A stretch of 64,000 nt of DNA from Erythrophleum ivorense (GCA_026724425.1 JAIUCV010000397.1:496001-560000), one strand, 5' to 3'; shown: positions 1 through 12,837, counted from the stretch's first letter. Numbers and translations: made by a program. The notes: a model not told the origin generated them from the letters alone.

Positions 1-2690
1 TGGGGTAATGGATTGTGCAAAGATGGATGTTCAAGATGGTGCCAGAAGTAACTAATCGAAATAGCATCGTTTCCATTAATGAGGCAACCAAACGACGCCG
101 TTTTACCGATGCATACTATGACTTCATTTTCACTTAGCCTCTCCTTCTTGTCCTCCTCGTCTTTCTCCTAAAAGCTGGGGGCTTCAATGGATGTTACCTC
201 CGTCCAGTCGCAACTGCCCTTTTTGGCTAAGAAGTTGAAGTTTTTCCATCTCTATTCTTCCACCACATTGGGACTAACCGGGAAGCTCACTTCTCGCTTC
301 TCATTCGTGTTCTGCCGTCAAGTTATGGTAGTGTGAGTTAAACTAAATTTTTTTCAGCCAAGGGTTTATTTGGGCATTGATTGGGGGTAAGCTAAGGTTA
401 ATTACACTTTCTTCACTTTAAGCTTACTCCATCCATGAACTCTCTCCTGAAGAAATTCTCGTAGGTTATGTAGGGTGTGGCTGATTGAAATGTGAGGGAT
501 TGAAACTCCACCTTGCTTGCTACTTCGTCCTCCTTCCGCCATGGCAGTAGCTTCGAGCTCCCATTTCAGTCTCACCTCTTGTTTGTTCCCCTGTTTTTGC
601 ACGTAACCGAGGCCCAACCTCTGTAACAGTAGCTGTAACTTGTTCTTCCACTCGATTCTTGTTCTCCCTGCCATGGGTTCCTTTGGCTGAGAGTGCTTAG
701 GAGCTCTTTCAGTGCAGCTGAACTTTGTGGCATCTTAGGAACATTTGGGTTTTCTAAACTTGGTAACGTATCAGCTTCTCTCTTTCTTTAGCTTTTCCAT
801 TGTAATTTAACAAAACTTTACTAAGTTGTTGTTGTTGAACTTAAGTTGGAGTTTTAAAGTGACGATATCTTTATTTATGTTAAGCTTTAAGAACTTGAGA
901 TTCATGAGCTAGGAATTTGGGATTTATGAAATTATATATTAGATGCATATCATTATTAGTAGTTATTAACTTGCTATTGTTAACTCATATAGCTCTATTT
1001 GCTTTTGGTTGAGAGTATGAGTTATGATACTCATAATTGTGTTATAGCAATGGTACTAATTGAGGGGCTAATTGTGGAACTTTAGATTAATTAAAATATT
1101 TTTCTCTGAATTAATGTAATACAATTAGTTCTAAGTTGATGGGTCCTCAATAATGTTGCTTTTATGCCCTTGTACCTACTCCTACCCTATGTTTTCTATC
1201 TAAGTGCAATGACATCGAAATTTGAAGGTAGTTGAAATGGGTGATGAATGAGAATTTGATCTAGGTAGAGATTTGGTAAATTACTAAATTAATAAAGAGA
1301 TTGGTTGATAGAATAATTATACCTTGTTAAAGGAATGGTAGAAAGTTATATAAGATCTTAAAGAATTAAAGTAATAATTAAAAGAAAAAATTCGCTTATT
1401 TGAAGCCTTAAAAATTACTTGAGAATTTACATGAAATAAAAATTGGCATGTTTACAAGAGTTAGATGTCTTAATGAATAACTTGGTGGGCAAATTACTAA
1501 TCAAGTAATTGAAATTGATTTGATAATAGGATCGTATCCTATTAAATGATAAATGTGGAAAAAACTAATTGTGACAGTGTTGGTATTGTGGATAGTTTTA
1601 GGAGCCTTAAGCCACATTGCCTATCTGAATTATTGTGGAGAAGGGGTAGAAAATATGCTAAGGTGTGGCTAGTTGGCGAGTAGATAACATCTCACTACAT
1701 GCTCTCTTATTGTATTTTTTCTAATATTTTATTTTATATTTTACAAAATGTCATGGTTTTTTAACTTCTCAATTTTATGAATGAATCATTGCTTAAGCGA
1801 GAAGCATTTTATTTATATTGCAATCCTTGATTTGTAAATTGTTGATGCATGCATAGAATCAATAGGAGTAATCCCAAAAAATTTTTGAAAGTCAACTTGT
1901 TAGTTACTTGTAAGAAGCGCTTATGAACAATTTGAGTTAATATTATTTCATATATGATAATCATGTTTTATGGAGGGACTGACTATAGAACATTGGTTGC
2001 TAACAATAGTTCTATGAGCCTTTGTTGCACCTTAGTTGGTACCTCAACTAGTAGGGAGTGCAGGAGATGCTTTGCCTATGTGATGGTCATTATACGTGGA
2101 ACGGAGGGATGTTATTTTTTGTGAGTTTGAGGGGAATTATGATGAATTTGTTATTTATCCATGTAGGTTGTGTGCCTATGACAAATTGGTTACTTACTCA
2201 TATGGTCTGTGTGTCCATGACAGTTATCTTGTTATAAGGAACGTTCTTTCAATGAAAAGAGTTTTAAAAACTTGTATAATGCTTTTCTTGAGTACATTTC
2301 TCTTATTACTAATTTTCTCATTGGGTTTTGATTATTTAATAAGATAAATTTCAGCATGTCGTTTATGTTCAAAAGTTAGAATCCATCCATTATACGTATC
2401 AGTATGATTGCAGGTCTCAAGCTTTTACAAGTTATTCTGGAAGGCTTTGATTATACATTCATTTAACTATTTAGCTATTTAAATTTTATTGAACTTAGGG
2501 ATGTTATTTACACATTGAACATTTGGTATATTTTAGATACTAAACATGAATCTGAGCCTCTTTTTGTGGTTTAGTGATGTTTGGCAATACTTTTAGGTGA
2601 GCCCTGCCTTGATTTGTGTGGGAATTTTGTTTTTGGTAAATTCTGTATGAATAGAATTTGTAATTTAGTCATAGCTTCACAAATTCCACA
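1..2690. other. Intergenic / probable decayed LTR body
   Basis: I recognise no convincing gene here. Positions 90-104 hold the imperfect palindrome AAACGACGCCGTTTT, a motif type common near plant genes. A 48-codon open frame starts at the ATG at 188 (+), and a 90-codon frame lies at 402-674 (-). Neither resembles a family I know. From about 1000 onward the AT-rich text, without long frames, resembles gypsy-type LTR sequence. It runs without a visible break into the LTR tail that ends at 3043, so it may be the body of that LTR. No TG start with a matching target duplication was found. Confidence 0.35.
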
Positions 2691-3043
2691 AGTAGGATCA
2701 CCCACCTTAGTTTAGGTTGAATTTATTGTTAGTAATTGAAAGCAGAGCTCTCCTTGTTGTATTGTCACAGTTTCAAGCTGTTGTAGAACTTTTGGGTGTT
2801 TTACTCTTAGTAGACACTTTGCTGAAATTTCTACAAAAGAATCAAGAGTGATTTGATTCAATAATGAAGGTTTTTAGATTGTAGAAGTGGTGTTTTCGTT
2901 GATCTGTGTTCTTTAATTTGATGTGCTTTATGTTAAGTCTAATAGTATAAAGAAGTATGGATTCAGTAGTTTTGTTAGACTTATGGATATGGGATTAATC
3001 TTGTATTCTGTACCAATAACACCTATGGACTTACGGTGTGACA
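2690..3043 (+). repeat. LTR 3' portion (5' copy) of a decayed retroelement
   Basis: This block ends in GTGTGACA and is followed three bases later by a tRNA-Met-type primer binding site. It is a direct repeat of about 4430-4775: both share a long run including AAGAATCAAGAGTGATTTGA and the same terminal GGTGTGACA. A direct repeat with a primer site just inside is what a 5' LTR end looks like. The true start of the LTR is not resolved; only the last 350 bp or so can be matched to the other copy. Confidence 0.7.
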
Positions 3044-3046
3044 GAG

Positions 3047-3058
3047 TGGTATCAGAGT
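3047..3058 (+). other. Primer binding site (initiator tRNA-Met type)
   Basis: TGGTATCAGAGT matches 11 of 12 bases of the usual plant LTR-element primer site TGGTATCAGAGC. It sits 3 bp after the LTR end at 3043, so reverse transcription would start here. This fixes the element on the + strand. Confidence 0.75.
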
Positions 3059-4429
3059 TTAGGTTTCTTTGTGATTTGTGGAGTCAATGTTCTCTGATGT
3101 GATCCTAATCATTATTATGAAACTCAGCATAATTATGATTGAAGCATCATTAGAGGCCTTATAGGATATCAAACCTCCTTTTTCCTTTCAATGTTCCTTT
3201 TTTAGAGGTAAGTGGGTGTCTATAAGGATAGCTCATGTTCTTAAAATGTCCTTTTGCTTATATAATGGGAAGATGCCATTGATGGTCAATTTACCTTCCA
3301 TTATAGTTGAAATCCCTTACTTAATGTGAAAGGGGTTATGTTGAGGTTGGATTAGTAACTAAAATCCACTTTATATGATTTTGGACTAAACTCTTAGATC
3401 TATTGTTATTGAATATATTAAATTTTATGACAACAGATTTTAGCTTAAGATTTGGTGGTCTTTTAATTCTTCCCTTACATGTACTAGAGTAGATCATTCG
3501 CATGCAAAATTTTAAGTCTATACAAGACCTCTTGGTAAATGTTTCCATCATATAGCACTTTATAGAAGTGCCAATTTAATTATTGTCTTCTTTCAACTCT
3601 TTTAGTATGAAGCATGCTTCCTAATAGGAAAGTTAGGTTAAAAATCTATGCTCTACCCTTTTTTATGAGGAGCTACTATAATTTTCCTTGTGCTGATGGG
3701 AGTCATATTACTATGACTCATACAATGACTTAGTGGGGATGTATATCTCTTTACATTAGTGTAGGGCATTTGTGGGAAGCATGAATATGCTTTTGTTACA
3801 TCAAGATTTTTTAGATGTGGCCAAGCAATTTTATTCTAAGATATGGAAGGTTGCAAGTATTTTCGTTATGGGATTAGCTACTCAGGTATGTTACATATCA
3901 AGGAGAAGGAATTATGTGTGGCATTTTGTCAACTTCTAATTAATTTGGCTTAAATAGAATCTTTATTATGGAAAATTAGCTAAAATAATTTCCTTAGGGA
4001 TTGATTTGAAGCTATACACATATATATGTTTAATAAAGCTATCTTGTAGAATGGACATATTCTCCTATATTCATTTCACTTTCCATGTTGCTTGTGTTTA
4101 TACATATAATGTAGGAGGAATATGACTAGGTAGTGAGTTGGGTGACTAGTTGCTATCTTTGTTGCTTTTTGTCATTTGAGGAGAAACTATTAAAGTTTTG
4201 GCTTAAGGATATTGCCAATATAAGTCAAGGTTAGGATCTTTTGGGAGGTAGATATAAATGTTTTAATGCGATTCTCGATGAAATTCATGATTCTATTCCT
4301 GATCTGGTGAGTCTCAATGGGGATCGAGTATTTGAAATTGTACATTTAGCTTATACATTTTTTTGAAGTTGAATGAATATGCCTATATGAAGGGATCTTG
4401 TGTTGTGATGTTTACATTGATATAGTATA
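3059..4429 (+). mobile_element. Internal region of a small or deleted LTR element
   Basis: About 1.37 kb lies between the two LTR tails. No gag or pol motif can be read. Short readable stretches, for example 4240-4370 on the + strand, have coding-like composition but belong to no family I know. The element is either non-autonomous (LARD/TRIM-like) or an autonomous element that lost its coding region. Confidence 0.45.
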
Positions 4430-4775
4430 CCCCACCCCCCAGTGTAGGTTAAATTTATTGTTAGTAATGGAAAGCGGAGTTCTCTTTATTGTATTATTAT
4501 TGTTTGAATTGTTCTAGAAATTTCAGGATGTCCTACTTTTAAAGGGTATTTTGTCAAAATTTTTGCAAAAGAATCAAGAGTGATTTGATTAAGTAATGAA
4601 GATTTAGATTATAGAAGTGGCATCTCAATTTATCTGTGTTCTTTAATTGGATATGTTAAGTCCAATAGAGTAAGAAAGCATAGGTTCAATAGTTTTATTA
4701 GGCTTATGGATATGTGACTAATCTTGTATCTAGGCCAGTCACGTATTTGGATTTGAGGTGTGACATATACTTAAA
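4430..4775 (+). repeat. LTR 3' portion (3' copy)
   Basis: Diverged direct repeat of about 2695-3043. Both copies end in GGTGTGACA. The flanking bases after 4775 (TATAC) have no partner upstream, so no target duplication is established. The many differences between the two copies indicate an old insertion. Confidence 0.65.
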
Positions 4776-5069
4776 TAGGAATAAGAGTACATTTATACAA
4801 AAGTTATTTCATTTATCCCTTCATATACACAAAATGTGTATAAATAATAAACTTTATATCTTGTTATCATTTTTAATAATTAGAACCAATTAAAACTTCT
4901 ATTGTAGCATTATTATTGTTCACAACAAAGGAGACTAATTCATAAATATACAATATAGTTAGTAAAATAAGAAATTTTAAAATAGCTTAAAAATTGAACA
5001 AGTTATCTTTAATGAGTATTAAGTGCATTATTATAAATTTTCCTTTGGGCAAGGATTATAACATGTTGC

Positions 5070-5288
5070 AGCCCATTCGCTTTGCTTGGAAAGAAAGAAG
5101 AAAAGGAAAATGTGAAAGAAAGTTAAAGAAAATTATAATTTTACCCTAATAATCATTATTGAATACTTTCTAATAATAATTATTTGATTATTAAAAATAA
5201 AGATATTATGGATATTTTTTATCTATAAAATTATTTTTTTATTTTCTATTTTTATTTTCATCCTAACTTTCCATGCACCAAATGGGCT
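5070..5288. mobile_element. MITE-like element with terminal inverted repeats
   Basis: The left end AGCCCATTCGCTTTGCTTGG and the right end, read on the - strand as AGCCCATTTGGTGCATGG, form imperfect terminal inverted repeats of about 23 bp, both continuing with AAAG. The element is 219 bp, non-coding and very AT-rich. No clear target duplication is visible, so the superfamily is left open; hAT-like would fit the end sequence. Confidence 0.55.
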
Positions 5289-7023
5289 CTTGGTTTTTTT
5301 TGCCAGAAACTAACTAAAGTAGAAAAGGATATACAATATTGAAGAAATTTATTCTCTTTGGTTAGATCAACTTTCTAAATCATATATCTTAACTAATAAA
5401 ACAAAATATATGTATTGTGAAAAATTCATCCGATTTAGATATATAGATTCTCTTGACCATGCACTTTTACTAATATACTTAATATAATTCTAGAATTAAA
5501 GTATATCATTAGTTTGGAAGGTAATTATATATATTAATTTAAATTATTTTATCAACAAAGGAATTATTTGATCTTGTGAATTTTGATAAGCAAATTATTT
5601 TGGTGGTAAACACCTGTGACAATTTATAAAACAATATTTAAAAAAAGAAAGAAGAAATTGCCTTCCATCAAAAGAGGAATTGAACAATTTTGGCAAACTT
5701 TAATAAATGAATTATTTTAGTGATAAATATTCTCAAAAGAATACGAAATAAAATTTTCAAATTACATTAAAAAAATTTAACATATGATTGAATTAGCAAG
5801 GTACTTATGTACCTTTAAAATTCAAGTAACATAATTTTAGAATATTTAAACCTAAGAGTATATAACTATATACCTGTACAAAGTATGAAGAATTAGCAGT
5901 GAAGTTAAAATAATATCAATACATATATCAATACATTGCGTTTAATTTAATTAGTAATATTTGACCTAATATAATAGGATCATAATTAAAGCTCAAGGTC
6001 AAATTTAAAAAAAAAAGTTTAAATTTCATGTGTTTATAAATTCAAATTTTCCAAAAGTTTCAACTTATGGAGGCAAGCTCTAAATTACTCTAACAAGTAC
6101 AATATAAAAGAGGTAGTCAGATATAATAGGCAAAATACACCAATAAAAAAAATAGGCAAAATACACCAATAAAAAAATAGGCAAATGGCAATTTAATTTT
6201 CAATAATCACATAATTTCTAATTAAATTACTTAAAAATTCTACTGCATTCCTTCGGTGTCTAACACCCAAAATTATAAGACATTCTCAAAAATTTGTATA
6301 AGTCAAGCATATAATAACAATAATCACTCCTTTAAACTTTAAGTTTCAGTATAATGGGAAATTATTGAAACTATATGGACTGAATTAGCACTTTGGTCTG
6401 TGGGGAAAAGTCGGGTTCCAATTATGATTGCTTTTTTTTTTTAATATTATTATGCAGGCCTTCTTTCTTTTCTTTCAAAGGAAATTAAATTAACAACAGA
6501 AATTTATTGAGATCTTAAAAGGACATTCTTTTATTATTTAACTTAAAAAAGTAAGAAGCATGAAATCTAATTATCATTTCAATTTCCACTCCAGCTTTCT
6601 CTGTAACCTATACTGTAAGAGACATGGTTCCCATTCAGGATTCAGATATAGGGAAAGAGTTGGAGTCTTCGTATTTGTATATAATTATAATTATATTTAT
6701 TATAAAATTTAAAATGATGGATTGAATTTTAAGATAATTAAACAATACAAAAATTGAGATTCCGAAAAAACAAATCCAAACTTCCATAGAAAAGCCATTT
6801 CGTTTCACAAACAAGATATATTATAAATAGGATTAGCATGGGATGGTTGCTTAGCGTTGATATTTTTGTTTTTTTGGGGCCTCATGTCTCTATCAACTAT
6901 TATGCGTTACAACATATGTCAGAAAAGAAGTTGAAACATGTAAAAGTGGTATAATACTTCTCTCTTAATCAAATTGGAGATAAAGGGGTGAAAAAAATTG
7001 TAATTTCGCTAAATCACACCCTA
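5289..7023. other. AT-rich intergenic sequence
   Basis: No gene is seen. At about 6126-6180 a unit of about 30 bp containing AATAGGCAAAATACACCAAT is tandemly repeated twice and begins a third time. The rest is AT-rich with homopolymer runs. Confidence 0.5.
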
Positions 7024-7241
7024 TGTGTTAAGGATACACAGCAGATTCACTGAACGACTTGATCATATCCTAACTTATAACAACTTATGATATACAAAAA
7101 TATATTGTAGTTATCATATATCTCAGTGTATCATAGCGTATCTCCTATAATTATGGATTTCGATGGCTATATATACAAGAATGATAATGTAAACCTTTAG
7201 TTGTGCTCAATATATTGTTTAATATATTTATATTTATTTAT
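7024..7241 (+). repeat. Probable 5' LTR of the copia element
   Basis: This is the sequence just before the primer binding site. It starts with TGTGTTAAGG, contains a TATA-like stretch (about 7168-7175) and is about 218 bp, a usual size for a copia LTR. No second LTR copy could be found downstream, so the start is inferred from the TG and the distance only. Confidence 0.4.
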
Positions 7242-7242
7242 A

Positions 7243-7254
7243 TGGTATCAGAGC
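7243..7254 (+). other. Primer binding site of the copia element
   Basis: TGGTATCAGAGC is the exact tRNA-Met-type site of plant Ty1/copia elements. It lies about 25 bp before the gag start codon at 7279. Confidence 0.85.
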
Positions 7255-7278
7255 TTTCTCTCCACTGAGCACGATCTA

Positions 7279-10200
7279 ATGGTCGAATCAAGCACCACCT
7301 CCCCTCCTGTGCAGAACATACCCAACTCTGATGGGCAACAGCCATTGATGTTTATCAACCCTTTTGCACTCCCACTCAAACTAAATGCCAACAATTATGC
7401 GACTTAGCAAGCACAGTTCCAATCAATCCTTATTGGTTACAATCTGATGCACTTCATCGATGGATTTGCCCCAGCCAAACAAGTCATTGAACCAGATTTT
7501 CAGCACTGGTATCGCCAAGACTAGCTATTGAAGCATGCCATTCTGACATCCGTTGAGCCCACTCTTACCAATAATATTGCTAGAGCCACAAGTGCACGAG
7601 AAGCATGGATCACATTAGCATCCTTCTATGCAAATACATCAAGATCTCGAGTGATGATTTTAAAAGAGAGACTACAACTAAGTAAAAGGGCTCGAAAAGC
7701 ATTATAGAGTATCTATATGATATTAAGCACGTGGCCGATGAGCTAGCCATCATCGATCACTAGGTTCCAATTGAGGATCTCACGCTCTACGTCATTAATG
7801 GACTTGGAGCTGATCACATAGAGTTCACTACATTTATAAGAACCAGAGACACACCTTTCTCATTTGAAGAATTGTTTGATCGCCTTCTTAGCTATGAAGA
7901 GTATTTGAAACGTGAAGAATCACGTGCTGAAGTTATCGTTCCCACGGCTCAGTACTCACAATGTGGGAAAAGACCACCAAACAGAAATGCCTCCAAAGGC
8001 AATTCACATGCTGGTGATTACACTCCATCTTCTGATGTTGACCGTCGCCAATATCGACCACACCATGGATGTGTTCATCAACAACTAGGATACAACAACA
8101 AGAACAATTGTCCTATTCCCAAGTGCCAGTTGTGCGACATTCGTGGCCACATTGCCAAATACTGTCCCTCATTAGGTATGCGCCCTGCCTCTCATGGTTT
8201 ATCTTCTACTAACAATGATGGTTTAGTGGCTCCCCAAGCATATCACACCACTCGGTCATCATAGTCCAATTGGGTGATGGATTCAGGCACCACAAATCAT
8301 GTCGCAAATGATCTCAGAAATCTAAATCTCTATTCAGATTATGAGGGTCCAGATGATATTTGATTGGTGATGGTACAGGTTTGAAAATATCTCATGTTGG
8401 CTCTACTACCTTAACCACACCTATTAAACCACTGATCTTAATTGACACATTACATGTTCCAAAAATATCAACCAATCTGATTTCCATTTCCAAATTATGC
8501 AAGTCAAATTATGTTACTGTGGAATTTCACCCTAACTTTTTCCTTGTGAAGGATCTATTCATGGGAGTGACACTTCTAAAAGGACCCAAGAGAGGTGATC
8601 TTTATTATCTACCCAATTATCTTCTGCCTCGAATAACGGCCCCACAAGTGCTAGTTGTTGTCACCTCCCCTGCCAAATGGCACTCAAGACTTGGCTATCC
8701 TTCCAGTCGTATCTTGAATTATGTTTTGAGTCATTATAACTTGTCTATGTCTGTCTCTAATAAAGATGTATCATGTGCTGCTTGCAAATGCAATAAAAGT
8801 CACAAACTCCCTTTTGGTTCGTCTTCTACTGCTACCACTCGACCACTTGAGTTACTTTATTTAGATGTTTGGGGACCATCTCCAGTTTTGTCCATTGATG
8901 GGTATCGCTACTATCTTTTACTCACAGATCACTTCACAAGATATATTTGGCTTTATCCCATGAAAACAAAATCACAAGTGACCACAATTTTCACACAATT
9001 TCATGCGCAAATCACACACAAATTTAACACTACCATTGGTGCAATCTACACTGATGGCGGCACCGAATTTTCTCCTTTTAAACCATTCCTCTCCCTACAT
9101 GGTGTTGCTCACTACATAACTCCATCATACACTCCTCAGCATGTTGGTCTCATCGAATGATGACATTGTCAAATTATTGAAATGGCCACGTCTCGCCTTC
9201 ATGAAGCATTCATGCCAAACACTTTTTAAAGTGATGTTGTGCAGCACAGTGTACACCTTATCAACATGCTACCCACCCCTAGTCTTCACCTTCGCTCTCC
9301 ACATGAGTGTCTTTTTCATAATCCACCTGATTTTTTGAAACTTAAAATTTTTGGCTCCAGCTGCTATTCGTGGCTTAAACCCTACTCCTCTCACAGATTT
9401 CAACCTAAGTCTACACCTTGTGCATATCTTGGCTTCTCTCACTAACACCATGCCTTCAAGTGTTATGATCCCCTCCGTGACTGCTTGTATCTCTCTCGCC
9501 ATGTGGTTTTTGATGAGAACTCATTCCCCTTCAAAGATATTTCTTCGTCTTCCTCTACCCCACCCACACACTCTCTCTCCCTATCCTCCATGCCTCCCAA
9601 TCACTAAATCATTCCCTTCACACCTACCTCTACACCTTTGCCACCTCCACTATCAAACGCCACCTCACCTTCAACCACAGACTTCACACCATCCTCCTCC
9701 ATAGACCCAATGTCACCTTCCTTCTTGCAACCTACTCCCTTTGCACCACCTCGCACCCATCCCATGCGAACATGTTCGATGAACAATATATTCAAATCGA
9801 AACAAATCTTCTCTGCCACTAAACACCCTTTACCATCCCCTTTAGAGCCAACGTGTGTCTCCTCTACCTTGAAGGATGAGAAGTGGTGCACGGCAATGTT
9901 TGATGAATTCATAGCACTCTAACGACAGGGTACCTGGGAGCTTGTTCCTCCCTCCCAAAGTCAGAACATTATCGGTTACAAGTGGGTTTTCTGCATTAAA
10001 CATAATCCTGATGGATCCATTTCCCGGCACAAAGCTCATCTTGTTGCTAAGGGCTTTCATCAATGTTCTAGGATTGATTACACTCACACCTTCTGTCCAG
10101 TTATCAAGCCCACAACAGTGCCCATCATGTTAACACTTGCTGTATCTAACCGGTGGTTATGAAACAACTTCTCCGATATCTAAAAGGAACGCTTCATCAT

Positions 10201-10365
10201 GGTCTGATTATCCCTTCAGCTCCCTCTATTTCTCTCTGAGCCTTTTATGATGTTGACTGGGGCGGCGATCGTGATGACTACAAATCCACCTCTGCCTATC
10301 TCATTTATCTTTGCAACACTCTTATCTCATGGCGATCCTCTAAACAGAGCGTTCCTTGAATTGTC
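7279..10365 (+). pseudogene. Ty1/copia gag-pol polyprotein, degenerate and deleted
   Basis: The copia domains are in their usual order but many stops and shifts break them. Gag starts at the ATG at 7279. Its UBN2-like part (7400-7730) has TAG where Trp and Gln codons are expected. The zinc knuckle CQLCDIRGHIAKYC fits CX2CX4HX4C (about 8120-8165). Protease has DSGTTNHV at about 8285. The integrase frame 8360-9160 keeps the CAAC zinc pair, the Asp in LYLDVWGP and the Asp in YTDGGTEF, but the second zinc His is Tyr (LGYP). Frames shift at about 9160 and again before RT. Only the RT fingers remain (about 9880-10160). The text then jumps straight to the late RNase H segment starting MKQLLRYLKGT (about 10158), so the YVDD active site is gone. 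No intact protein can be made, and no 3' LTR follows. Confidence 0.9.
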
Positions 10366-11038
10366 ACCAGTTTTATGCCATTTCTATTAGAGTAGCTTGT
10401 TGTATTGAATATCTATATAAAGGGTGCAACATGCAAATTTTGTGCTTTGATATAAAGATACCCTTCTTCATGACAACTTCAAGCCAAAAGTTTTTTATTT
10501 TGGGCTTGCAAAACTTTATTCTATAGGTGATAGCATTGTGTCACTAACAGCGGCAAGAGGAACCATAGGATATATGGTTTCTACACTCTTCTACAGAAAT
10601 GTAGATGGTGTCTCTTATAAGATTGATGTTTATAGTTTTGAGATGCTATTAATGGAGATAGTTGGTAGAAGAAAGAATTTAAATGTGCTGGCCGAGCATT
10701 CAAGCCAACTTTATTTTCCCTTTTGGGTTTATGATCTGTTTAACGAAGGAAGGAAAATTAACATTGTAAATGCCAAAAATGAGGAAATGAAGTTAGCAAG
10801 GAAAATGATAATTGTGGGATTGGGGTGTATACTGACAAAGCCTACCGATTGTCCCTCAATAAATGAAGTTATAGAGAAGCTCAATAGAGAAGAGGACGAC
10901 TTCAAAATGCCTCGGAAGCCTTACCTATATCCACAAGATTTATCAACAATGGATAATAGGGATCATGCAAGTTCAACAAGGCCATCCTCTGATCCATCAG
11001 CAAGTAATTTCAAAGAGTCAAACCTACTTTTGGCTTGA
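10366..11038 (+). pseudogene. LRK10-like receptor kinase domain, broken
   Basis: This is the C-terminal part of a plant receptor-like kinase of the LRK10L type (relatives of wheat Lr10 kinase). Such kinases normally sit in the plasma membrane and phosphorylate Ser/Thr. The first frame (about 10375-10460) reads a helix E-like [15 protein letters not shown] and a catalytic-loop FDIK. A frameshift with loss of a few codons follows. The second frame, open from 10463 to the stop at 11036-11038, has [19 protein letters not shown], the activation segment, GVSYKIDVYSF and a family-typical tail ending near PYLYPQDL. The metal-binding DFG is YFG, the usual APE segment is VST, and the N-lobe and ectodomain are absent. 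The 5' side abuts copia RNase H sequence directly. This is a pseudogene; a residual transcript is possible but an active kinase is not. Confidence 0.85.
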
Positions 11039-11930
11039 GAGGATGATCGATCAATATAGTATAGTAGAGATATGTTGAATGCTATTGATCTTGATATATA
11101 TTTATTTTATGACAAGAAATATTGCTCTCTACATTTGTCTTTTGTTTTGGTATTTGAGACTCTTAAATATGAATGAGAATATTTAATATATATTGTTGTT
11201 GTTATTATTTTTTTCCCGGTATTACATTATCCTTCCCACTGTCGTTTGATTTTTTTTCCCTCTAATTTTATGAACATAATAAGCATGAAGCAGAGGCTAG
11301 AGGTTTATCAACAACAGAAGTGAGATATTAGGCTTTCATGTTGATGAATTTTCACCAAGTTTCATTATACGACAGCTAACTAATACATTACATGTATTTA
11401 AGAACCTTGCTTGTCAAAGTCTAAAATAAATTATTCAATCGAAAAACGAAGGCCACCCAGTTCTTAATGGTCACTATTCTATCATCGCTTGCCATAGACT
11501 AAACGACGACCAAAGCGATGCTTGTTTGGATTATAGTATCCAATTTTCTTCTGAAAAAGAAACATGGATTATAATACGCTTACTTTTGTTTACCATGTGT
11601 AGATCATAACAACCACAGCTTCGCAACTCTAATCTAATCTAATTCTCTTGGAAAATTCCCATGAAGCTTTCTGTTGCTTTCCTTTGACGAATTGTTTATA
11701 CTGAGTCCAATCGATATAGCACATCATCTCCTCCATAAAAAGGAGATCACTGTTAGCAAAAGAGTTAAGTAAAGGTGTATATTTCAGTTTACATTAACAA
11801 ATTAATTTAGTATCGATACAAAATGGGAAAATAATAAAAAAATTATTATTAATTATTTGTAAATTATGGATTAAAAATAAATATAAGAAATAATATTTTA
11901 TTAAAATTAGAATTATGATTAATTATCTTT
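11039..11930. other. Intergenic sequence after the kinase remnant
   Basis: No gene is visible. The first 150 bp could be the old 3' UTR of the kinase (AT-rich). The rest has no long frame and no clear repeat ends. Confidence 0.4.
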
Positions 11931-12299
11931 TTGTTAGGCTTTAATAATTATCTTTTTGTTAATTTTTAATTATCTATTAAGATTAGGTGTTTGTCTTTTA
12001 ATAGGATAAGGATTTTATATATTTATCTTTTATTGTTAGAAGTTATTTTTCATTAGGATCATGATTCTATAAATATAAGTCCTTACAATTGTATTTGGAG
12101 CTAAGTCATTGATTGAATAATAAAAAGTATTTTTAGAATATCTGTATTTCCCTCCTTCTTCTTCCTCTTCTCTCTTTATTTCTTCTACATCTCTCTCCTT
12201 TTTTCTATCTTCTAATATCTCTTCCTTTTCTTCTATCTTCTCTTCCTTTTCTTCTTTGTTCTAATATCTCTCTCTACTTTCTTCTTTACGCGTGATACA
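11931..12299 (+). repeat. Copia-type LTR remnant
   Basis: About 370 bp starting near TGTTAGGC and ending at GTGATACA. It contains a TATA box (CTATAAATATA, about 12070), an AATAAA-like signal near 12118 and a long pyrimidine-rich leader (12150-12290). A primer binding site follows at once. No internal coding region follows, so this is a truncated element. Confidence 0.6.
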
Positions 12300-12305
12300 T
12301 TAATT

Positions 12306-12316
12306 TGGTATCAGAG
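12306..12316 (+). other. Primer binding site after the LTR remnant
   Basis: TGGTATCAGAG lies 6 bp after the presumed LTR end. The following 500 bp (to 12837) are AT-rich and show no gag. Confidence 0.65.
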
Positions 12317-12837
12317 TATCTCTTTCCCCCTTGTTTTACATCAAGTATACTTGTTGTGTTACAAAAGTGTACATGTAAATATATGTGTTATACAAGTAAT
12401 ATACTGATAAATAAGATATCATTCTCATGAATATTTGTCACTAAGTGCTAAAATTGTATAGCTTAATTAATGCAACAATAAAAGCAATTAGAAATAAAAT
12501 ACTAAATTAAAGGTATTATAAAAAAGAGACAGAATTTTAAACTAAATTGGGAAGTAAAAAATTTAAAATTATGATTTTCCCTAACTTTTTATAGGAAATT
12601 AATTAATCTCTTTTTACCTTACTTTTAGAAACGATCTTCACTAGCATAGGACTCTAATTTATTTATAAATATCTTTTGAATTACTTAGAGGCATTCCCTT
12701 TAAACCAATTCAATAGACAAAAAAACACGTAGTTTTAGGAATTATATTTTAGTGGCTTTAGTGAATGTTATAACTATGACTAAAGCTTTTAGCAATGTTT
12801 TAAAATATGTCAGCAAATTGCCTGTTGCAAAGATTTA

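Noticed and set aside
402..674. 90-codon frame on the - strand
   Set aside because: No family resemblance, no supporting splice or promoter signals, and length is within chance for this stretch.
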